Below, in pieces: positions 54,773 to 63,432 of a DNA stretch of 64,000 nucleotides. Both the position numbers and the translations under genes were made by a program. The stretch spans positions 2,294,001 through 2,358,000 of the forward strand of contig NZ_CP060201.1 in the NCBI RefSeq assembly GCF_013407925.2, read 5' to 3'. Under the pieces are notes generated by a model. The model worked only from the letters and a program-made list of their open reading frames with translations. It ran no database searches and was not told where the DNA came from. This DNA is from Pseudomonas protegens. GTDB taxonomy: Bacteria; Pseudomonadota; Gammaproteobacteria; Pseudomonadales; Pseudomonadaceae. The first letter of the stretch is position 1. Every line of letters starts with the position of its first letter.

Positions 54773-54885
54773 TGCGGTAGGCGCCGGCTCGCCGGCGAAG
54801 GGTCCCTCCGCTCCTGCGCCAGACGTGACGAGGCCCTCGTTGGCAAGCCAGCAGCCACCCAGCCAGCGCCTACAAGGAGGCGCTG
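54773..54885. repeat. REPIN overlapping the end of the oxidoreductase gene
   Basis: GGTAGGCGCCGGCTCGCCGG (from about 54776) and, inverted, a copy of the type TGTAGGCGCTGGCTGG (54861-54876). The right copy forms the hairpin CAGCGCCT/AGGCGCTG (54864-54885) over the stop codon of the leftward gene and may serve as its terminator. Confidence 0.65.
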
Positions 54886-55904
54886 GGCTCGGCGTCGCGA
54901 GCCACCACCACCTTGCCCAGCACGCCACCTTGCTCGACGCGGGCATGGGCCCGGCGCAGGCTGACGGCGTTGAAGGGGCTGATGACTTCATTCAGGGTGC
55001 TGCGAATCACGCCCTGGTCCAGCAGCTGCGCCAGTCGGTTGAGGATGTGGTGCTGCTCGATCATGTCCGGGGTCTGGAACAACGCCCGGGTGAAGACCAT
55101 TTCCCAATGCAGGGACACGCTCTTGCTCTTGAGCGGCACCGCATCGAGAAAGTCGTGGTCGTCAATCAGGGCGATGTGTCCATGGGGCGCAATGATCTGG
55201 GCCAGCTCGGCAAAGTGCCGTTCGGTGTGGGTCAGCGCGGCGATGTGGGTCACCACCGGCAGCCCCAGGTCGGCACATTGCTCGACCAGCGAGCGGGAAT
55301 GATCCAGCACCTGATGCGCCCCCAGGTCCAGGCACCACTGGCGGCTGTCAGGGCGCGAAGCGGTGGCGATCACGGTCATCCCGGTCAGCTGACGGGCCAG
55401 TTGGATCAGCACCGAGCCCACCCCGCCGGCGCCGCCGATAATCAGCAGCGTGCCCTGCCGTGACAGGTCACCGGGCACCCGGCCCAGGCGTTCGAAGAGC
55501 AATTGCCAGGCGGTCAGCGCGGTCAACGGCATGGCAGCCGCCTGGGCAAAGGACAGGCTTTTGGGCTTGTGCCCCACCAGGCGCTCGTCCACCCGGTGCA
55601 GCTCGGCATTGGCGCCATCGCGGGTGAAGGTGCCGGCATAGAACACTGCATCCCCGGGGGCGAACAACGTCACCGCGCTGCCTACCGCGCGGACCACCCC
55701 GGCAGCGTCCCAGCCCAGGGTGTGCACAACGTCCGGCACCGCCACCCGGCCGTCGCGGACCTTGGTGTCCAGAGGGTTGACCGACACCGCCTCGACCGCC
55801 ACCAGCAGGTCGTGGGGTTGCAGTGGCGGCTCGGCCCGATCCACCTCATACAGGGCTTGGGGATCGGACAGTGACGAGCCTTTGAGATAGGCGATGGCCT
55901 TCAT
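54870..55904 (-). CDS. Zinc-type alcohol dehydrogenase/quinone oxidoreductase family protein
   Basis: 344 aa from the ATG at 55904 (MKAIAYLKGSSLSDP), with AGGAAG ahead. MDR-superfamily layout: N-terminal GroES-like domain ('VSVNPLDTKVRDG', 'LGWDAAGVV'), then a Rossmann fold with 'LLIIGGAGGVGSVLIQLA'. It resembles the zinc-binding alcohol dehydrogenase subgroup that lacks the zinc cysteines, so it is probably an NADPH-dependent quinone or enone reductase. Divergent from an HxlR regulator, which often responds to reactive electrophiles. Confidence 0.88.
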   Translation of the reverse strand: MKAIAYLKGSSLSDPQALYEVDRAEPPLQPHDLLVAVEAVSVNPLDTKVRDGRVAVPDVVHTLGWDAAGVVRAVGSAVTLFAPGDAVFYAGTFTRDGANAELHRVDERLVGHKPKSLSFAQAAAMPLTALTAWQLLFERLGRVPGDLSRQGTLLIIGGAGGVGSVLIQLARQLTGMTVIATASRPDSRQWCLDLGAHQVLDHSRSLVEQCADLGLPVVTHIAALTHTERHFAELAQIIAPHGHIALIDDHDFLDAVPLKSKSVSLHWEMVFTRALFQTPDMIEQHHILNRLAQLLDQGVIRSTLNEVISPFNAVSLRRAHARVEQGGVLGKVVVARDAEPSASL

Positions 55905-55973
55905 TGCAGCGCTTCCTGAGGGATTGAAAGCGCCCACTTAAATCCTTCATGCCCGGCGCGCACAAGTACGGTA

Positions 55974-55998
55974 CTTTTGCGTACCTGCTACGCAAAAG
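55974..55998. promoter_or_regulatory. Inverted repeat between oxidoreductase and HxlR genes
   Basis: CTTTTGCGTA-CCTGC-TACGCAAAAG, perfect 10-bp arms, 12 bases before the HxlR start and 69 bases before the oxidoreductase start. Likely HxlR operator for both divergent genes. Confidence 0.7.
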
Positions 55999-56010
55999 GA
56001 CCGTCAGGCG

Positions 56011-56391
56011 ATGAAAAACAAACACTACCAGGACATTCCCGGCTGCCCGGTGGAGGTCACCCTGGACCTGATCGACGGCCGCTGGAAAGGCGTGATCCTG
56101 CATCAATTGCTGGCCAATGACTTCCTGCGTTTCAACGAGCTGCAACGCCGCCTGCCGGGCATTTCCCAGCGCCTGTTGACCAAGCAGTTGCGTGACCTGG
56201 AAGGCGCCGGGCTGGTCTTGCGCACGGTGTACGCCGAGGTGCCGCCGCGCGTGGAATACCGCCTGAGCGCCGAAGGCCAATCGCTGCAACCGGTGATCGA
56301 GGCACTGTCCGCCTGGGGCCACGGGCGGATCAGCCGCCAACAGCGGCCAGGCACTGTCGAGCCATCGCAAGCGACGGCCCCGGTGCTGTGA
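56011..56391 (+). CDS. HxlR-family transcriptional regulator
   Basis: 126 aa. 'GCPVEVTLDLIDGRWKGVILHQL', 'RFNELQRRLPGISQRLLTKQLRDLEGAGLV' and 'VEYRLSAEGQSLQPVIEAL' are the complete HxlR winged helix, with a single early Cys (C12) as in redox- or electrophile-sensing members. Controls the divergent oxidoreductase, judging by position and the inverted repeat between them. Confidence 0.9.
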   Translation: MKNKHYQDIPGCPVEVTLDLIDGRWKGVILHQLLANDFLRFNELQRRLPGISQRLLTKQLRDLEGAGLVLRTVYAEVPPRVEYRLSAEGQSLQPVIEALSAWGHGRISRQQRPGTVEPSQATAPVL

Positions 56392-56509
56392 GTTCGCCGC
56401 CCTCGAGCCTTCCAGCCGCGGCTCGCGCCCGGGGTTCCGGGTGTGCAACCAGGCCGTGGCCCCCCGCGGCGCTTGCCGGATCTACACCCGAGGATGAGCG
56501 CCTGCGCCC

Positions 56510-57541
56510 CTACCTGACTTCGGCCTGGGGCAACAGGCAACCCTTGGCCAGCCACCGGCACTGGCGCTGCCAGCGATAGCGCTGCTCGGGGGTGCCGCGC
56601 TCGTCGTAGAACACCAATTGCAGTTGCTCGGCACTGAAATCCAGCTTGGCGAAACCGGCCCGTGCCGAACTGAACTGGCGGTCGTTGATCACGTCGGGCA
56701 TCTCGTAGAGCTTCTGCCCACCGGCTCCGGAGATCACCCAGGCGGGCTCTCCGGGCTCCAGCAGCAACTGCTGATTGTGCTCATGCCCGGCCAGATAGAG
56801 ATCGACCTGACTGCGCTGCAAGGCCGGCAACAGATCCTGCAGCAATTGCTCATCATTGCCGTGGCGACCGGCGCTGCGCAGTGGATGGTGAGCCGCCACC
56901 ATTCGCCAGACCGGCCGCGGGCCGGGCTGGGCAAACGCCTGCTGGAGAAAGGCCACCTGCTGCGCCAGGGTTTCCCGCGGGGCCGCGGTGTCGAGGAACA
57001 CCACCCGCAGCAAGGGACGCCCCTGCACCTGGCCGAAATCCTTCTGGTAATAGCGCGCCGGCATCTGCCAGCGCCCCGAACCCTTGTGCTCCTGGCTGTA
57101 GTCGAGCTCGACCTGCTGCGATTCCGGGTAATCGTGGTTGCCCAGCACCGCGTAGAACGGCACGTGATTGAGCCAGCGCCCCCAATAGACGCGCTCGAAC
57201 TTGAGCTGCCAGCTCATGTCGCCGGTGCCGCTCAGGGGCGGCCCGTAGAAGTTGTCCCCCAACAGAACCACCAGATCCAGGCGCCGGTCGCGGGCCGCCA
57301 CCCGCTCCATGGCCCGAGCCACCCGCCATTGCTGCAAGGCTCCGCTGCCCTGGTCGCCCAGGGCAATCAACGCGATCTGTTCCGGGGGCGCCGCGACAAC
57401 AGGCACGAAGGCCTGGGGCGGCGCGATCAGCCAGTACCCCAGGGCCAGGCCGAGTCCTGCCAGCAGACACAGCGCAACCCACAGCCAGGGGCGCCGGCGT
57501 GTCGATTCAACCGCGGACTCTTTCTCATAGGGTGCTTTCAA
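56510..57541 (-). CDS. Membrane-anchored metallophosphoesterase
   Basis: 343 aa. One N-terminal membrane segment ('WLWVALCLLAGLGLALGYWLI') followed by a calcineurin-type fold: 'ALGDQG', 'LLGDNFYG', 'LGNHDYPE', 'AAHHPLRS', 'LAGHEHNQ', all metal ligands present, in the tartrate-resistant (purple) acid phosphatase pattern. The catalytic domain should face the periplasm. The only in-frame start that keeps the anchor is a TTG at 57541, with GGAG ten bases ahead. Substrate unknown; the divergent neighbour is a lipid-linked glycosyltransferase. Confidence 0.82.
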   Translation of the reverse strand: MKAPYEKESAVESTRRRPWLWVALCLLAGLGLALGYWLIAPPQAFVPVVAAPPEQIALIALGDQGSGALQQWRVARAMERVAARDRRLDLVVLLGDNFYGPPLSGTGDMSWQLKFERVYWGRWLNHVPFYAVLGNHDYPESQQVELDYSQEHKGSGRWQMPARYYQKDFGQVQGRPLLRVVFLDTAAPRETLAQQVAFLQQAFAQPGPRPVWRMVAAHHPLRSAGRHGNDEQLLQDLLPALQRSQVDLYLAGHEHNQQLLLEPGEPAWVISGAGGQKLYEMPDVINDRQFSSARAGFAKLDFSAEQLQLVFYDERGTPEQRYRWQRQCRWLAKGCLLPQAEVR

Positions 57542-57697
57542 GGAGGCTCAACTCCGGGGGGGCAAAAGGAAGAAGCACGGGTGGACGCGCACTAGACCAT
57601 AGCTCTTGTTCACAATTTGTTAAGAGTCCTCGCCGTATACTTTCGCGCTTGCCCGCAGCCCGTTGCCTGCGCCCCTCGACCTGGTAGCCAAAAACTC

Positions 57698-59164
57698 ATG
57701 TCACGACCTGCTCCGCTGTTGTTCCTGCTGGCCTGCCTGCTGTTCTTCTTCGCCCTGGGCAATCACCAGTTGCAAGGCTCCACCGAGGCCCGGGTGGCCG
57801 GGATCGCCATGGAAATGCACCTGGATGACGACTGGGTCACGCCGCGCCTGTTCGGCACGCCGTTCCTGGAAAAACCGCCCCTGAGCCTGTGGCTCGACGC
57901 CAGTGCCATCCGCGCCTTCGGCGGCACGCCCCTGGCAGTGCGCCTGGCCTCGGCCTTTGCCGGGCTGTTCAGCGTGATGCTGCTGTACGCCATGCTGCGC
58001 CGTTTTGGCCGGCCGGCCACCCTGGCGGCAGTCGCCGGCTTGATGCTGGCGACCATGGCCAGTTACTGGAGCAACGTGCGCGGCGTGGGTGAGGATGCCC
58101 TGCTCAGCCTTGGAGTGACCCTGGCCCTGCTGGCGTTCTTTCAGGCCCAGCGCCGTCAGGCCGAACAGCAACCGGCGCGGCTGGCCTGGCTGGCCTTCGC
58201 CGTCGGCATCGCCATCGCCACCCTGAGCAAGGGGGTGCTGGGCCTGGCCATGCCGGGGGTGGTGATCTTCGCCTACCTGCTGGCCGACAGCCTGATCGAA
58301 AAACGCTTCAGCTTCAGCCAGTGGCTACGCCCCGGATTGCTGACCCTGCTGGGCCTGGTGCCGCTGATGATCTGGCTGTACATGCTCTATCAGCGCGGCG
58401 GCCTGCAAGCCCTGGGCGAAGTGCTGTGGACCAACAGCGTCGGGCGCTTCGACGGCTCCTTTGTCGAGGCCGGGCACTACGAGCCCTTCTATTACTACCT
58501 GGCCAAGCTGCCCCAGGCCTTCCTGCCGTGGAACATCCTGGTCTACCTGGGCCTGTGGCACTTTCGCAAGACCCTGGTGCAGAACCGCTACCTGCTGTTC
58601 TTCAGCCTCTGGTTGCTGGCGCAGTTCACCCTGCTGTGCCTGGCCTCCAGCAAGCGCACGGTGTACCTGATGTCCCTGACCCCGGCGGCGGCGGTGCTGG
58701 CGGCCGAGTACGGCGCGGTGCTGTACCAGCGCCTCGCGCAGCGGGCCCAGGGAGCGGGGTTATGGAGTGTGGTGGGGCGCCGGCGTCGGGCCCTGACCAT
58801 CGCCATCATGAGCCTGATGGTCTGCGCCTACCTGGCGAACGCCCAATGGGCAGCGCCCCGGGCCGACCGTGAACTGTCCTTCGTCCCGGTGACCGACCAG
58901 ATCATCGCGCTGCAGGCCAGCGGGCATCAGCTGGCGCTGTATCAGGCCAACGAGCGCATCGCCGGGGCCAGCGTGTTCTACACCCAAAGCCTGCTCAAGG
59001 ACCTGCAGACCGAAGCGCAGTTGCAGGCCTTTCTCGCCGAGTCGCCGCAGCATGTGGCCCTTATCGGCGGCGACCAGACGCCCAAGCCGCCGTTGCAGAT
59101 CCTCAAGACCATCATGGTCAGCCGCCAGGCCTACCACTTCGTCAACCTGGCGCCGGGCCAGTGA
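57698..59164 (+). CDS. ArnT-like integral-membrane glycosyltransferase
   Basis: 488 aa from the ATG at 57698 (MSRPAPLLFLLACLLFFFAL). About 11 hydrophobic helices; 'GSTEARVAGIAMEMHLDDDWVTPRLFGTPFLEKPPL' is the first-loop signature of ArnT/PMT proteins, followed by 'SYWSNVRGVGEDALL'. Members transfer aminoarabinose or other sugars from undecaprenyl phosphate to lipid A. No arn operon genes are visible nearby, so the sugar is unknown. A terminator follows at 59176. Confidence 0.85.
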   Translation: MSRPAPLLFLLACLLFFFALGNHQLQGSTEARVAGIAMEMHLDDDWVTPRLFGTPFLEKPPLSLWLDASAIRAFGGTPLAVRLASAFAGLFSVMLLYAMLRRFGRPATLAAVAGLMLATMASYWSNVRGVGEDALLSLGVTLALLAFFQAQRRQAEQQPARLAWLAFAVGIAIATLSKGVLGLAMPGVVIFAYLLADSLIEKRFSFSQWLRPGLLTLLGLVPLMIWLYMLYQRGGLQALGEVLWTNSVGRFDGSFVEAGHYEPFYYYLAKLPQAFLPWNILVYLGLWHFRKTLVQNRYLLFFSLWLLAQFTLLCLASSKRTVYLMSLTPAAAVLAAEYGAVLYQRLAQRAQGAGLWSVVGRRRRALTIAIMSLMVCAYLANAQWAAPRADRELSFVPVTDQIIALQASGHQLALYQANERIAGASVFYTQSLLKDLQTEAQLQAFLAESPQHVALIGGDQTPKPPLQILKTIMVSRQAYHFVNLAPGQ

Positions 59165-59175
59165 CCCACCAATGA

Positions 59176-59202
59176 AAACGGCACCTGAATCAGGTGCCGT
59201 TT
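59176..59202 (+). terminator. Rho-independent terminator between convergent genes
   Basis: 12-bp arms AAACGGCACCTG and CAGGTGCCGTTT with a 3-base loop, 12 bases after the glycosyltransferase stop codon; the A and T ends let it serve the leftward lipoprotein gene as well. Confidence 0.85.
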
Positions 59203-59219
59203 GTCTATCCGGGCGAGGC

Positions 59220-59555
59220 TTACTGAGGGTTCTTCAGCTTGACCACATCGCCGGAGACCTTGGTGATGTAGCCGCTCAGGACCCAGGCCCAGAACCAGTT
59301 TTCCTGGATTTGGGTATTGATCAGCGCATCGCCGCCCTTGGCCTTGATCGCCGCGGTCTGCGCGCGGACGAAACGGCTGTTCTGCTGGATCGGGATCACT
59401 CCGAACAACATGATGCCGGTGGCGGTCGCTTCACTGTGACCGATGACGGTGTACTGGCTGCTGTCCAACTGCTGGGTTTTCATCGGGGTGCCGGTGCAGC
59501 CCGCAAGAACCAGACCGAGACAGGCAGAGGCAACGACTTTGCTGATGTGTTTCAA
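59220..59555 (-). CDS. Small outer- or inner-membrane lipoprotein
   Basis: 111 aa. 'VVASACLGLVLAGC' is a signal peptide with a lipobox, acylated Cys at residue 20. The mature part is short with 'GIMLFGVIPIQQNSRFVRAQTAAI' and 'GGDALINTQIQENWFWAWVLSG', a pattern I have seen only in uncharacterised Pseudomonas lipoproteins. The start is a TTG at 59555 with GGAG seven bases ahead; the nearby ATG is out of frame. Confidence 0.8.
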   Translation of the reverse strand: MKHISKVVASACLGLVLAGCTGTPMKTQQLDSSQYTVIGHSEATATGIMLFGVIPIQQNSRFVRAQTAAIKAKGGDALINTQIQENWFWAWVLSGYITKVSGDVVKLKNPQ

Positions 59556-59738
59556 GGCTTAACTCCATGAAAAAAACATCCGGGATTCATTTCCCGGGCG
59601 CGGCACTTTACTCGCGAGGGGTAAAAATGCCCATCCCGAAATCGCTTCCCCTTGAACCCTTTCCCGCTGATACCCGCTCACCGCCCTTGAAACCATGACT
59701 CCTGCCCATTGACGGGCATTTCCTCAAAGGAGTCAGTC

Positions 59739-60287
59739 ATGACCATCACTGTTACCACCACGACCCTGGACCAGGCCGTCGCCCAGAAGCGTTTCGACGA
59801 TGCCTGCCGCTACCTGCGCCAATCCGATCTGGCCAATTTCCTGCTCGACGAACTGATCGCGGTCAAGGAAGAGCTGATCGTGGAAGTCACCAACTCCTCG
59901 GCCCCGGACAAGACCGACCGCTGGATTCCTCCGGCCGCCAACTCCACCACGTCCGCCGGACGCGTGGTGTGGAACCTCAAGTCCCAGGTGTACGCCATCG
60001 AGAAAAAATACAAACAGCCGGACCTGAGCAACTTCCAGAAATTCCTCGCGCTGTTCAGCAGCGACCGGGTCGAGCGGCTGTCCCCGGCCCTGGTGCTGAT
60101 GCATGAGCTGGGGCACGCCTGCCAGTTCCTCACCAACAAGGCCGAGTTCCGCAAGCAACTGGCGAACAGGAACATCCTCGAAGTGGAAAACATCAACGTC
60201 AACGCCATCGAAAACACCGTGGCCAAGGAGCTGACCGCCAAGAACAACAAGGAAGGCCTGCGCTGGGATTACCTTGACGCTCGCTAA
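59739..60287 (+). CDS. M91-like zinc metallopeptidase
   Basis: 182 aa from the ATG at 59739, with AAAGGAGT ahead. 'LVLMHELGHACQF' gives the zinc site HExxH (H122, E123, H126); downstream 'VENINVNAIENTVAKELTAKNNKEGLRWDY' resembles the helix and closing Tyr of peptidase M91 (NleD-like effector) proteins. No signal peptide. Enzymes of this family are often secreted toxins, but here no secretion genes are visible, and a housekeeping role cannot be excluded. A secreted protein gene follows 87 bases later in the same direction. Confidence 0.7.
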   Translation: MTITVTTTTLDQAVAQKRFDDACRYLRQSDLANFLLDELIAVKEELIVEVTNSSAPDKTDRWIPPAANSTTSAGRVVWNLKSQVYAIEKKYKQPDLSNFQKFLALFSSDRVERLSPALVLMHELGHACQFLTNKAEFRKQLANRNILEVENINVNAIENTVAKELTAKNNKEGLRWDYLDAR

Positions 60288-60374
60288 GCCCTGCTTCCCC
60301 GGCGGCACCCTGTCGCCGGGGGACTTCCCGCTGTTCGTGCCGGGCCGTTGCGGCCTGGAAAAGGAGATATTCCC

Positions 60375-60833
60375 ATGTTGATTCTGCGTTCACTGATCCT
60401 CGGCCTGACCCTGCTGGCCGGCGCTGCCCACGCCCTGGAAACCACCCACCTGCCACCCGCCACCCTCAAGGCCTACGCCGCCACCCTGAACAGCGTCGCC
60501 GGCAACAGCCAGTGGCAGCAACTGTGGAAACGCTCTCGGGACCAGGGCGCGTTCACCCACCAGGGCGAGCAACCGCGCTTTACCGTCAGCCAGGACAAAC
60601 TGCCGGACATGGTCCGCACCACCTTGCTCAATGCCAGCAGCGTGTCCGCGCAAAACACCACCCAGGCGCTGTACCGCTACGAGTTTGCCAACCCGATTGG
60701 CCAGGCCAAGGGCATTGCCCTCAAGGCCATGTGCCTGTTGGTGGACTGGCGCTCGCTGCCCAGCGGCACGCCACCGGACGACACCAGCCACATGGGCAAC
60801 GCCAGCCTGCTGCAAACCTACCCCTGCCTCTGA
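60375..60833 (+). CDS. Secreted protein of unknown function beside the M91 peptidase
   Basis: 152 aa from the ATG at 60375 with AAGGAGAT ahead. Signal peptide MLILRSLILGLTLLAGAAHA. The mature part has 'LPDMVRTTLLNASSVSAQNTTQALYRYEFANPIGQ' and ends in a Cys ('TYPCL') pairing possibly with the Cys of 'KAMCLLVDW'. Periplasmic. It could be a binding partner or immunity protein for the peptidase; the sequence alone does not show it. Confidence 0.65.
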   Translation: MLILRSLILGLTLLAGAAHALETTHLPPATLKAYAATLNSVAGNSQWQQLWKRSRDQGAFTHQGEQPRFTVSQDKLPDMVRTTLLNASSVSAQNTTQALYRYEFANPIGQAKGIALKAMCLLVDWRSLPSGTPPDDTSHMGNASLLQTYPCL

Positions 60834-60875
60834 CAGCGGCAAGCCGCCCAGGCCTTGAGCCTGGGCGGCGAGCAC

Positions 60876-61433
60876 TTACGAGGTTAGCTGCGAGCCCAGC
60901 AGATCGGCCTCCTTGCGCCGACGAGTGCCGTAGCTGTCGCCAAAATTGCGCAGGTTGGCCAGGGCACTCTTCCAGTCGCGGGCCACCACCTGGGCCCAGA
61001 AGTTCGGCGTGCGAGTGGCCAGGTTGCCGTACTGAAAGGCCACCGAGGCGATCACGGTCTGCATCGGCGCCGGCAGCTGGGCAAAATCCACCCCGCTGGC
61101 CCGGGTGTAGGCCGCTGCCAGTCGATCGACGAAGGGCGCCTTGTACGCCTCATCGATCAGCTCGGCCTCGGCGCTGCTGATGCTCAGGGGTTGGCCATCG
61201 AGAAACTGCTTGGCCTTGAGCCCCGTCAGCCCCAGGTAGGGCGTCAGCCGCCGCACCAGATCCGCCGGCAGGTTCAGCGCCTGCAGATCCTGGACCCCGC
61301 GCTGCCCCAGATCGAACCCGGTGCCCACCGTGACCCCGCTCTTGCTATTGGCCGCATCGGGCACATAACCGCGAGTCATGGCACCGCCTTCGAGGGCGGC
61401 GATAAAGCTGAAATCAATCGCATAACGTGACAT
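60876..61433 (-). CDS. Pesticin-type lysozyme (muramidase)
   Basis: 185 aa from the ATG at 61433 (MSRYAIDFSFIAALEGG). 'LEGGAMTRGYVPDAANSKSG' with E15, then 'GVTVGTGFDLG' with T35 and D41, matches the Glu/Thr/Asp catalytic layout of the T4-lysozyme-like domain of pesticin; 'FQYGNL' and the C-terminal helix also fit. It cleaves the glycan backbone of peptidoglycan. There is no signal peptide and no holin nearby, so delivery by lysis or a secretion machine, or a remnant of a bacteriocin or phage, is possible. Divergent from a Mor-family activator. Confidence 0.78.
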   Translation of the reverse strand: MSRYAIDFSFIAALEGGAMTRGYVPDAANSKSGVTVGTGFDLGQRGVQDLQALNLPADLVRRLTPYLGLTGLKAKQFLDGQPLSISSAEAELIDEAYKAPFVDRLAAAYTRASGVDFAQLPAPMQTVIASVAFQYGNLATRTPNFWAQVVARDWKSALANLRNFGDSYGTRRRKEADLLGSQLTS

Positions 61434-61601
61434 GGATATTTCCTCCAACAGTTGAAGAAAATCCAGTGCACCACCGGCGACCGATACAGCATCAGGATGT
61501 AATAGTTCCCCTTAATAAGGGGGAAATTTCCCACTGAACAACGGACGAGGCACCTCCTTAGGATCGAACCAGCGTTATCCATAATTCCAAGGAGGTACCA
61601 A

Positions 61602-61985
61602 ATGGACGTGAAAGACCTCAGTCTCATCGATGTTCGTCAACTCCCTCACTCGCTCCAGGCCCTCATCGACTGCATCGGCCTGGAGAACGCCTACCGCCTG
61701 ACCCGAGAGTACGGCGGCCGCCCCAAGTACATTCCCAAGCACGCCGAACGCACCTCACTGGCCCTGATCCTGCCCCCCGACGCCCTCAACGCGCTGATCG
61801 AACGCTTCGCCGGCCTGGCCCTGGAAATCCCCAAGGCCGACCACTTCTGCCGGCAGATCCGCAACCAGCACATCCAACTGGAAAGTCTCGGCGGCATCTC
61901 CCGCAGCGTGCTGGCGGACAAGTACGGCCTGAGCCTGCGGCAGATCGGCAATATCCGTCGCCTGGAGGCCAACACTCACCGGTAA
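61602..61985 (+). CDS. Mor-family transcription activator
   Basis: 127 aa with a perfect AAGGAGGT site. 'LPHSLQALIDCIGLENAYRLTREYGGRPKYIPK' is the dimerisation part and 'SRSVLADKYGLSLRQIGNIRRLE' the HTH of Mor/C proteins, which activate phage Mu middle and late promoters. Upstream lies an AT-rich region with a near-palindrome (TTCCCCTTAATAAGGGGGAA, 61506-61525). It probably activates the lysozyme and the DUF2589 genes, from position only. Confidence 0.82.
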   Translation: MDVKDLSLIDVRQLPHSLQALIDCIGLENAYRLTREYGGRPKYIPKHAERTSLALILPPDALNALIERFAGLALEIPKADHFCRQIRNQHIQLESLGGISRSVLADKYGLSLRQIGNIRRLEANTHR

Positions 61986-62067
61986 TCGATTCCCGCTGAA
62001 TCGGCCGCCGCGGCTTTCTTAAGGTGCAGGGGCGCATTTCGCGCAACGAAGAACAAGGAGCTAGACC

Positions 62068-62727
62068 ATGGCAGATATTGATAAGGGCTTGATCGGCGGC
62101 GTGATTGCCGCGCTGCCCCTGGACAAGATGATCACCGGTCCGCTGATGGCGATGATTCAGGCGCAGGTCGCCGCGAGCAAAGCCTATGCGGACTTCCTCA
62201 TGGGCGTGTGCATCAAGGACGGCCAGGCGGTATCGGTGCAGTTCGACTACGACGAAACCCTGGTGGATGAACAGGGCGTCTACAAGGGCACGGTGAAGAA
62301 GTCGATGCGCATTCCGCTGCTGGCGGCCATCAGTCACCCCAACATCACCATCGAGGAAGGCTCCATCGAGTTCGAGCTGACCATCAGCCAGATGGCCGAG
62401 GACACCAGCTCCACCGAAGCCTCCGGCAGCTTCGAGGCGAAGCTGGGCTGGGGCCCGTTCAGTGTGTCGGTCAAGGGCGCGGCGAGCCACAAATCCACTC
62501 AGACCCGCAAGACCGACACCCGCGCGCGCTACGCCATCAGCACCAAGATCGTCCGCCAGGACCCACCGGAAGCCCTGATGCGCGTCATCGACTTCCTCAC
62601 CGACGCGGCCACCAAACCGGTGCGGCTGCCGAGCACGCAACCGACCGACCCGGACAAGCTGCCAACCGCTAATACGCTGGCAATGCCGGACGCCCCGGCC
62701 GAGAAGAAAACCGGCACCGGCGGTTGA
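62068..62727 (+). CDS. DUF2589 protein, first of a pair
   Basis: 219 aa, AAGGAG ahead. 'ALPLDKMITGPLMAMIQAQVAASKAYADFL' is the amphipathic N-terminal helix and 'RIPLLAAISHPNITIEEGSIEFELTI' the beta core of DUF2589; the tail is Pro/Thr/Lys-rich and disordered. No signal peptide or membrane segment. Shares the '.ppEALxRVIxFLT' C-terminal helix with its neighbour. Function of the family is unknown. Confidence 0.82.
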   Translation: MADIDKGLIGGVIAALPLDKMITGPLMAMIQAQVAASKAYADFLMGVCIKDGQAVSVQFDYDETLVDEQGVYKGTVKKSMRIPLLAAISHPNITIEEGSIEFELTISQMAEDTSSTEASGSFEAKLGWGPFSVSVKGAASHKSTQTRKTDTRARYAISTKIVRQDPPEALMRVIDFLTDAATKPVRLPSTQPTDPDKLPTANTLAMPDAPAEKKTGTGG

Positions 62728-62807
62728 TCCACGCGGCACCGTCGCCCCAGCAACCCGCCCCGCCTTCACGGCGGGGCACCTCAGCCACCGAACAAGGAGC
62801 GTGATCC

Positions 62808-63386
62808 ATGGCGTTTTTTTCCCGCAGCAAGGAGCCCATGTCGGCCAGCGACCTGAGCCACATCACCCGAGGCATGCACCAGGCCGCCGCCGCCACTCAC
62901 AACCTGATCGCCCAGCAGTACATCAAGTTGTTCGACCAGTTCTTCGATTACAACGTCAACGACCTGGGCACGCCGATGAAGGCCAAGATGGTCGAGGTGG
63001 CGCTCAACGATGACCACATCATCAACGTGCCGCTGATTGCCCTGGTTTCGCCCAAGGGCCTGGCCCTGCACAAGATGACCGTGGACCTGTCGGTGCGCAT
63101 GCAGGCCACCGAGCTGCAGAAGGCCAGCCACGACCTGGAGAATGGCGAGCTGCAAAGCGAGAAGTTTTTCGTCACCTTCGGCAGCGGCAAGCGTGATGGC
63201 CAGGAACGCGACCCGGACGAAGTTCAGATCAGTATGGAGTTTCGCGACTGCCAACCGCCGGAAGCGATCCAGCGCCTGATCGAAGAGTTCACCAACCTGA
63301 TCAGCCCGCAACGCATCAATGAAGGCCCGGCCCCGGCCGCAGCGGCTGGCGCTGCGCCTGCCGACCCGGACTTGCTGGTCCCCTGA
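62808..63386 (+). CDS. DUF2589 protein, second of a pair
   Basis: 192 aa, AAGGAG ahead. 'THNLIAQQYIKLFDQFFD', 'NVPLIALVSPKGLALHKMTVDLSVRM' and 'CQPPEAIQRLIEEFTNLI' line up with the same parts of the preceding protein; the end is Ala/Pro-rich. 80 bases separate the two. The two are distant paralogues and probably form a hetero-oligomer; unknown role. Confidence 0.8.
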   Translation: MAFFSRSKEPMSASDLSHITRGMHQAAAATHNLIAQQYIKLFDQFFDYNVNDLGTPMKAKMVEVALNDDHIINVPLIALVSPKGLALHKMTVDLSVRMQATELQKASHDLENGELQSEKFFVTFGSGKRDGQERDPDEVQISMEFRDCQPPEAIQRLIEEFTNLISPQRINEGPAPAAAAGAAPADPDLLVP

Positions 63387-63432
63387 GCCCCGGGCCCGCC
63401 CGGCTGACCGCAGCGGTCAGCCCCAAGGCGCC

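Noticed and set aside
49442..59164. A lipid A aminoarabinose (arn) operon around the two ArnT-like genes
   Set aside because: None of the other arn genes is present; the two transferases are 6.6 kb apart in different contexts.
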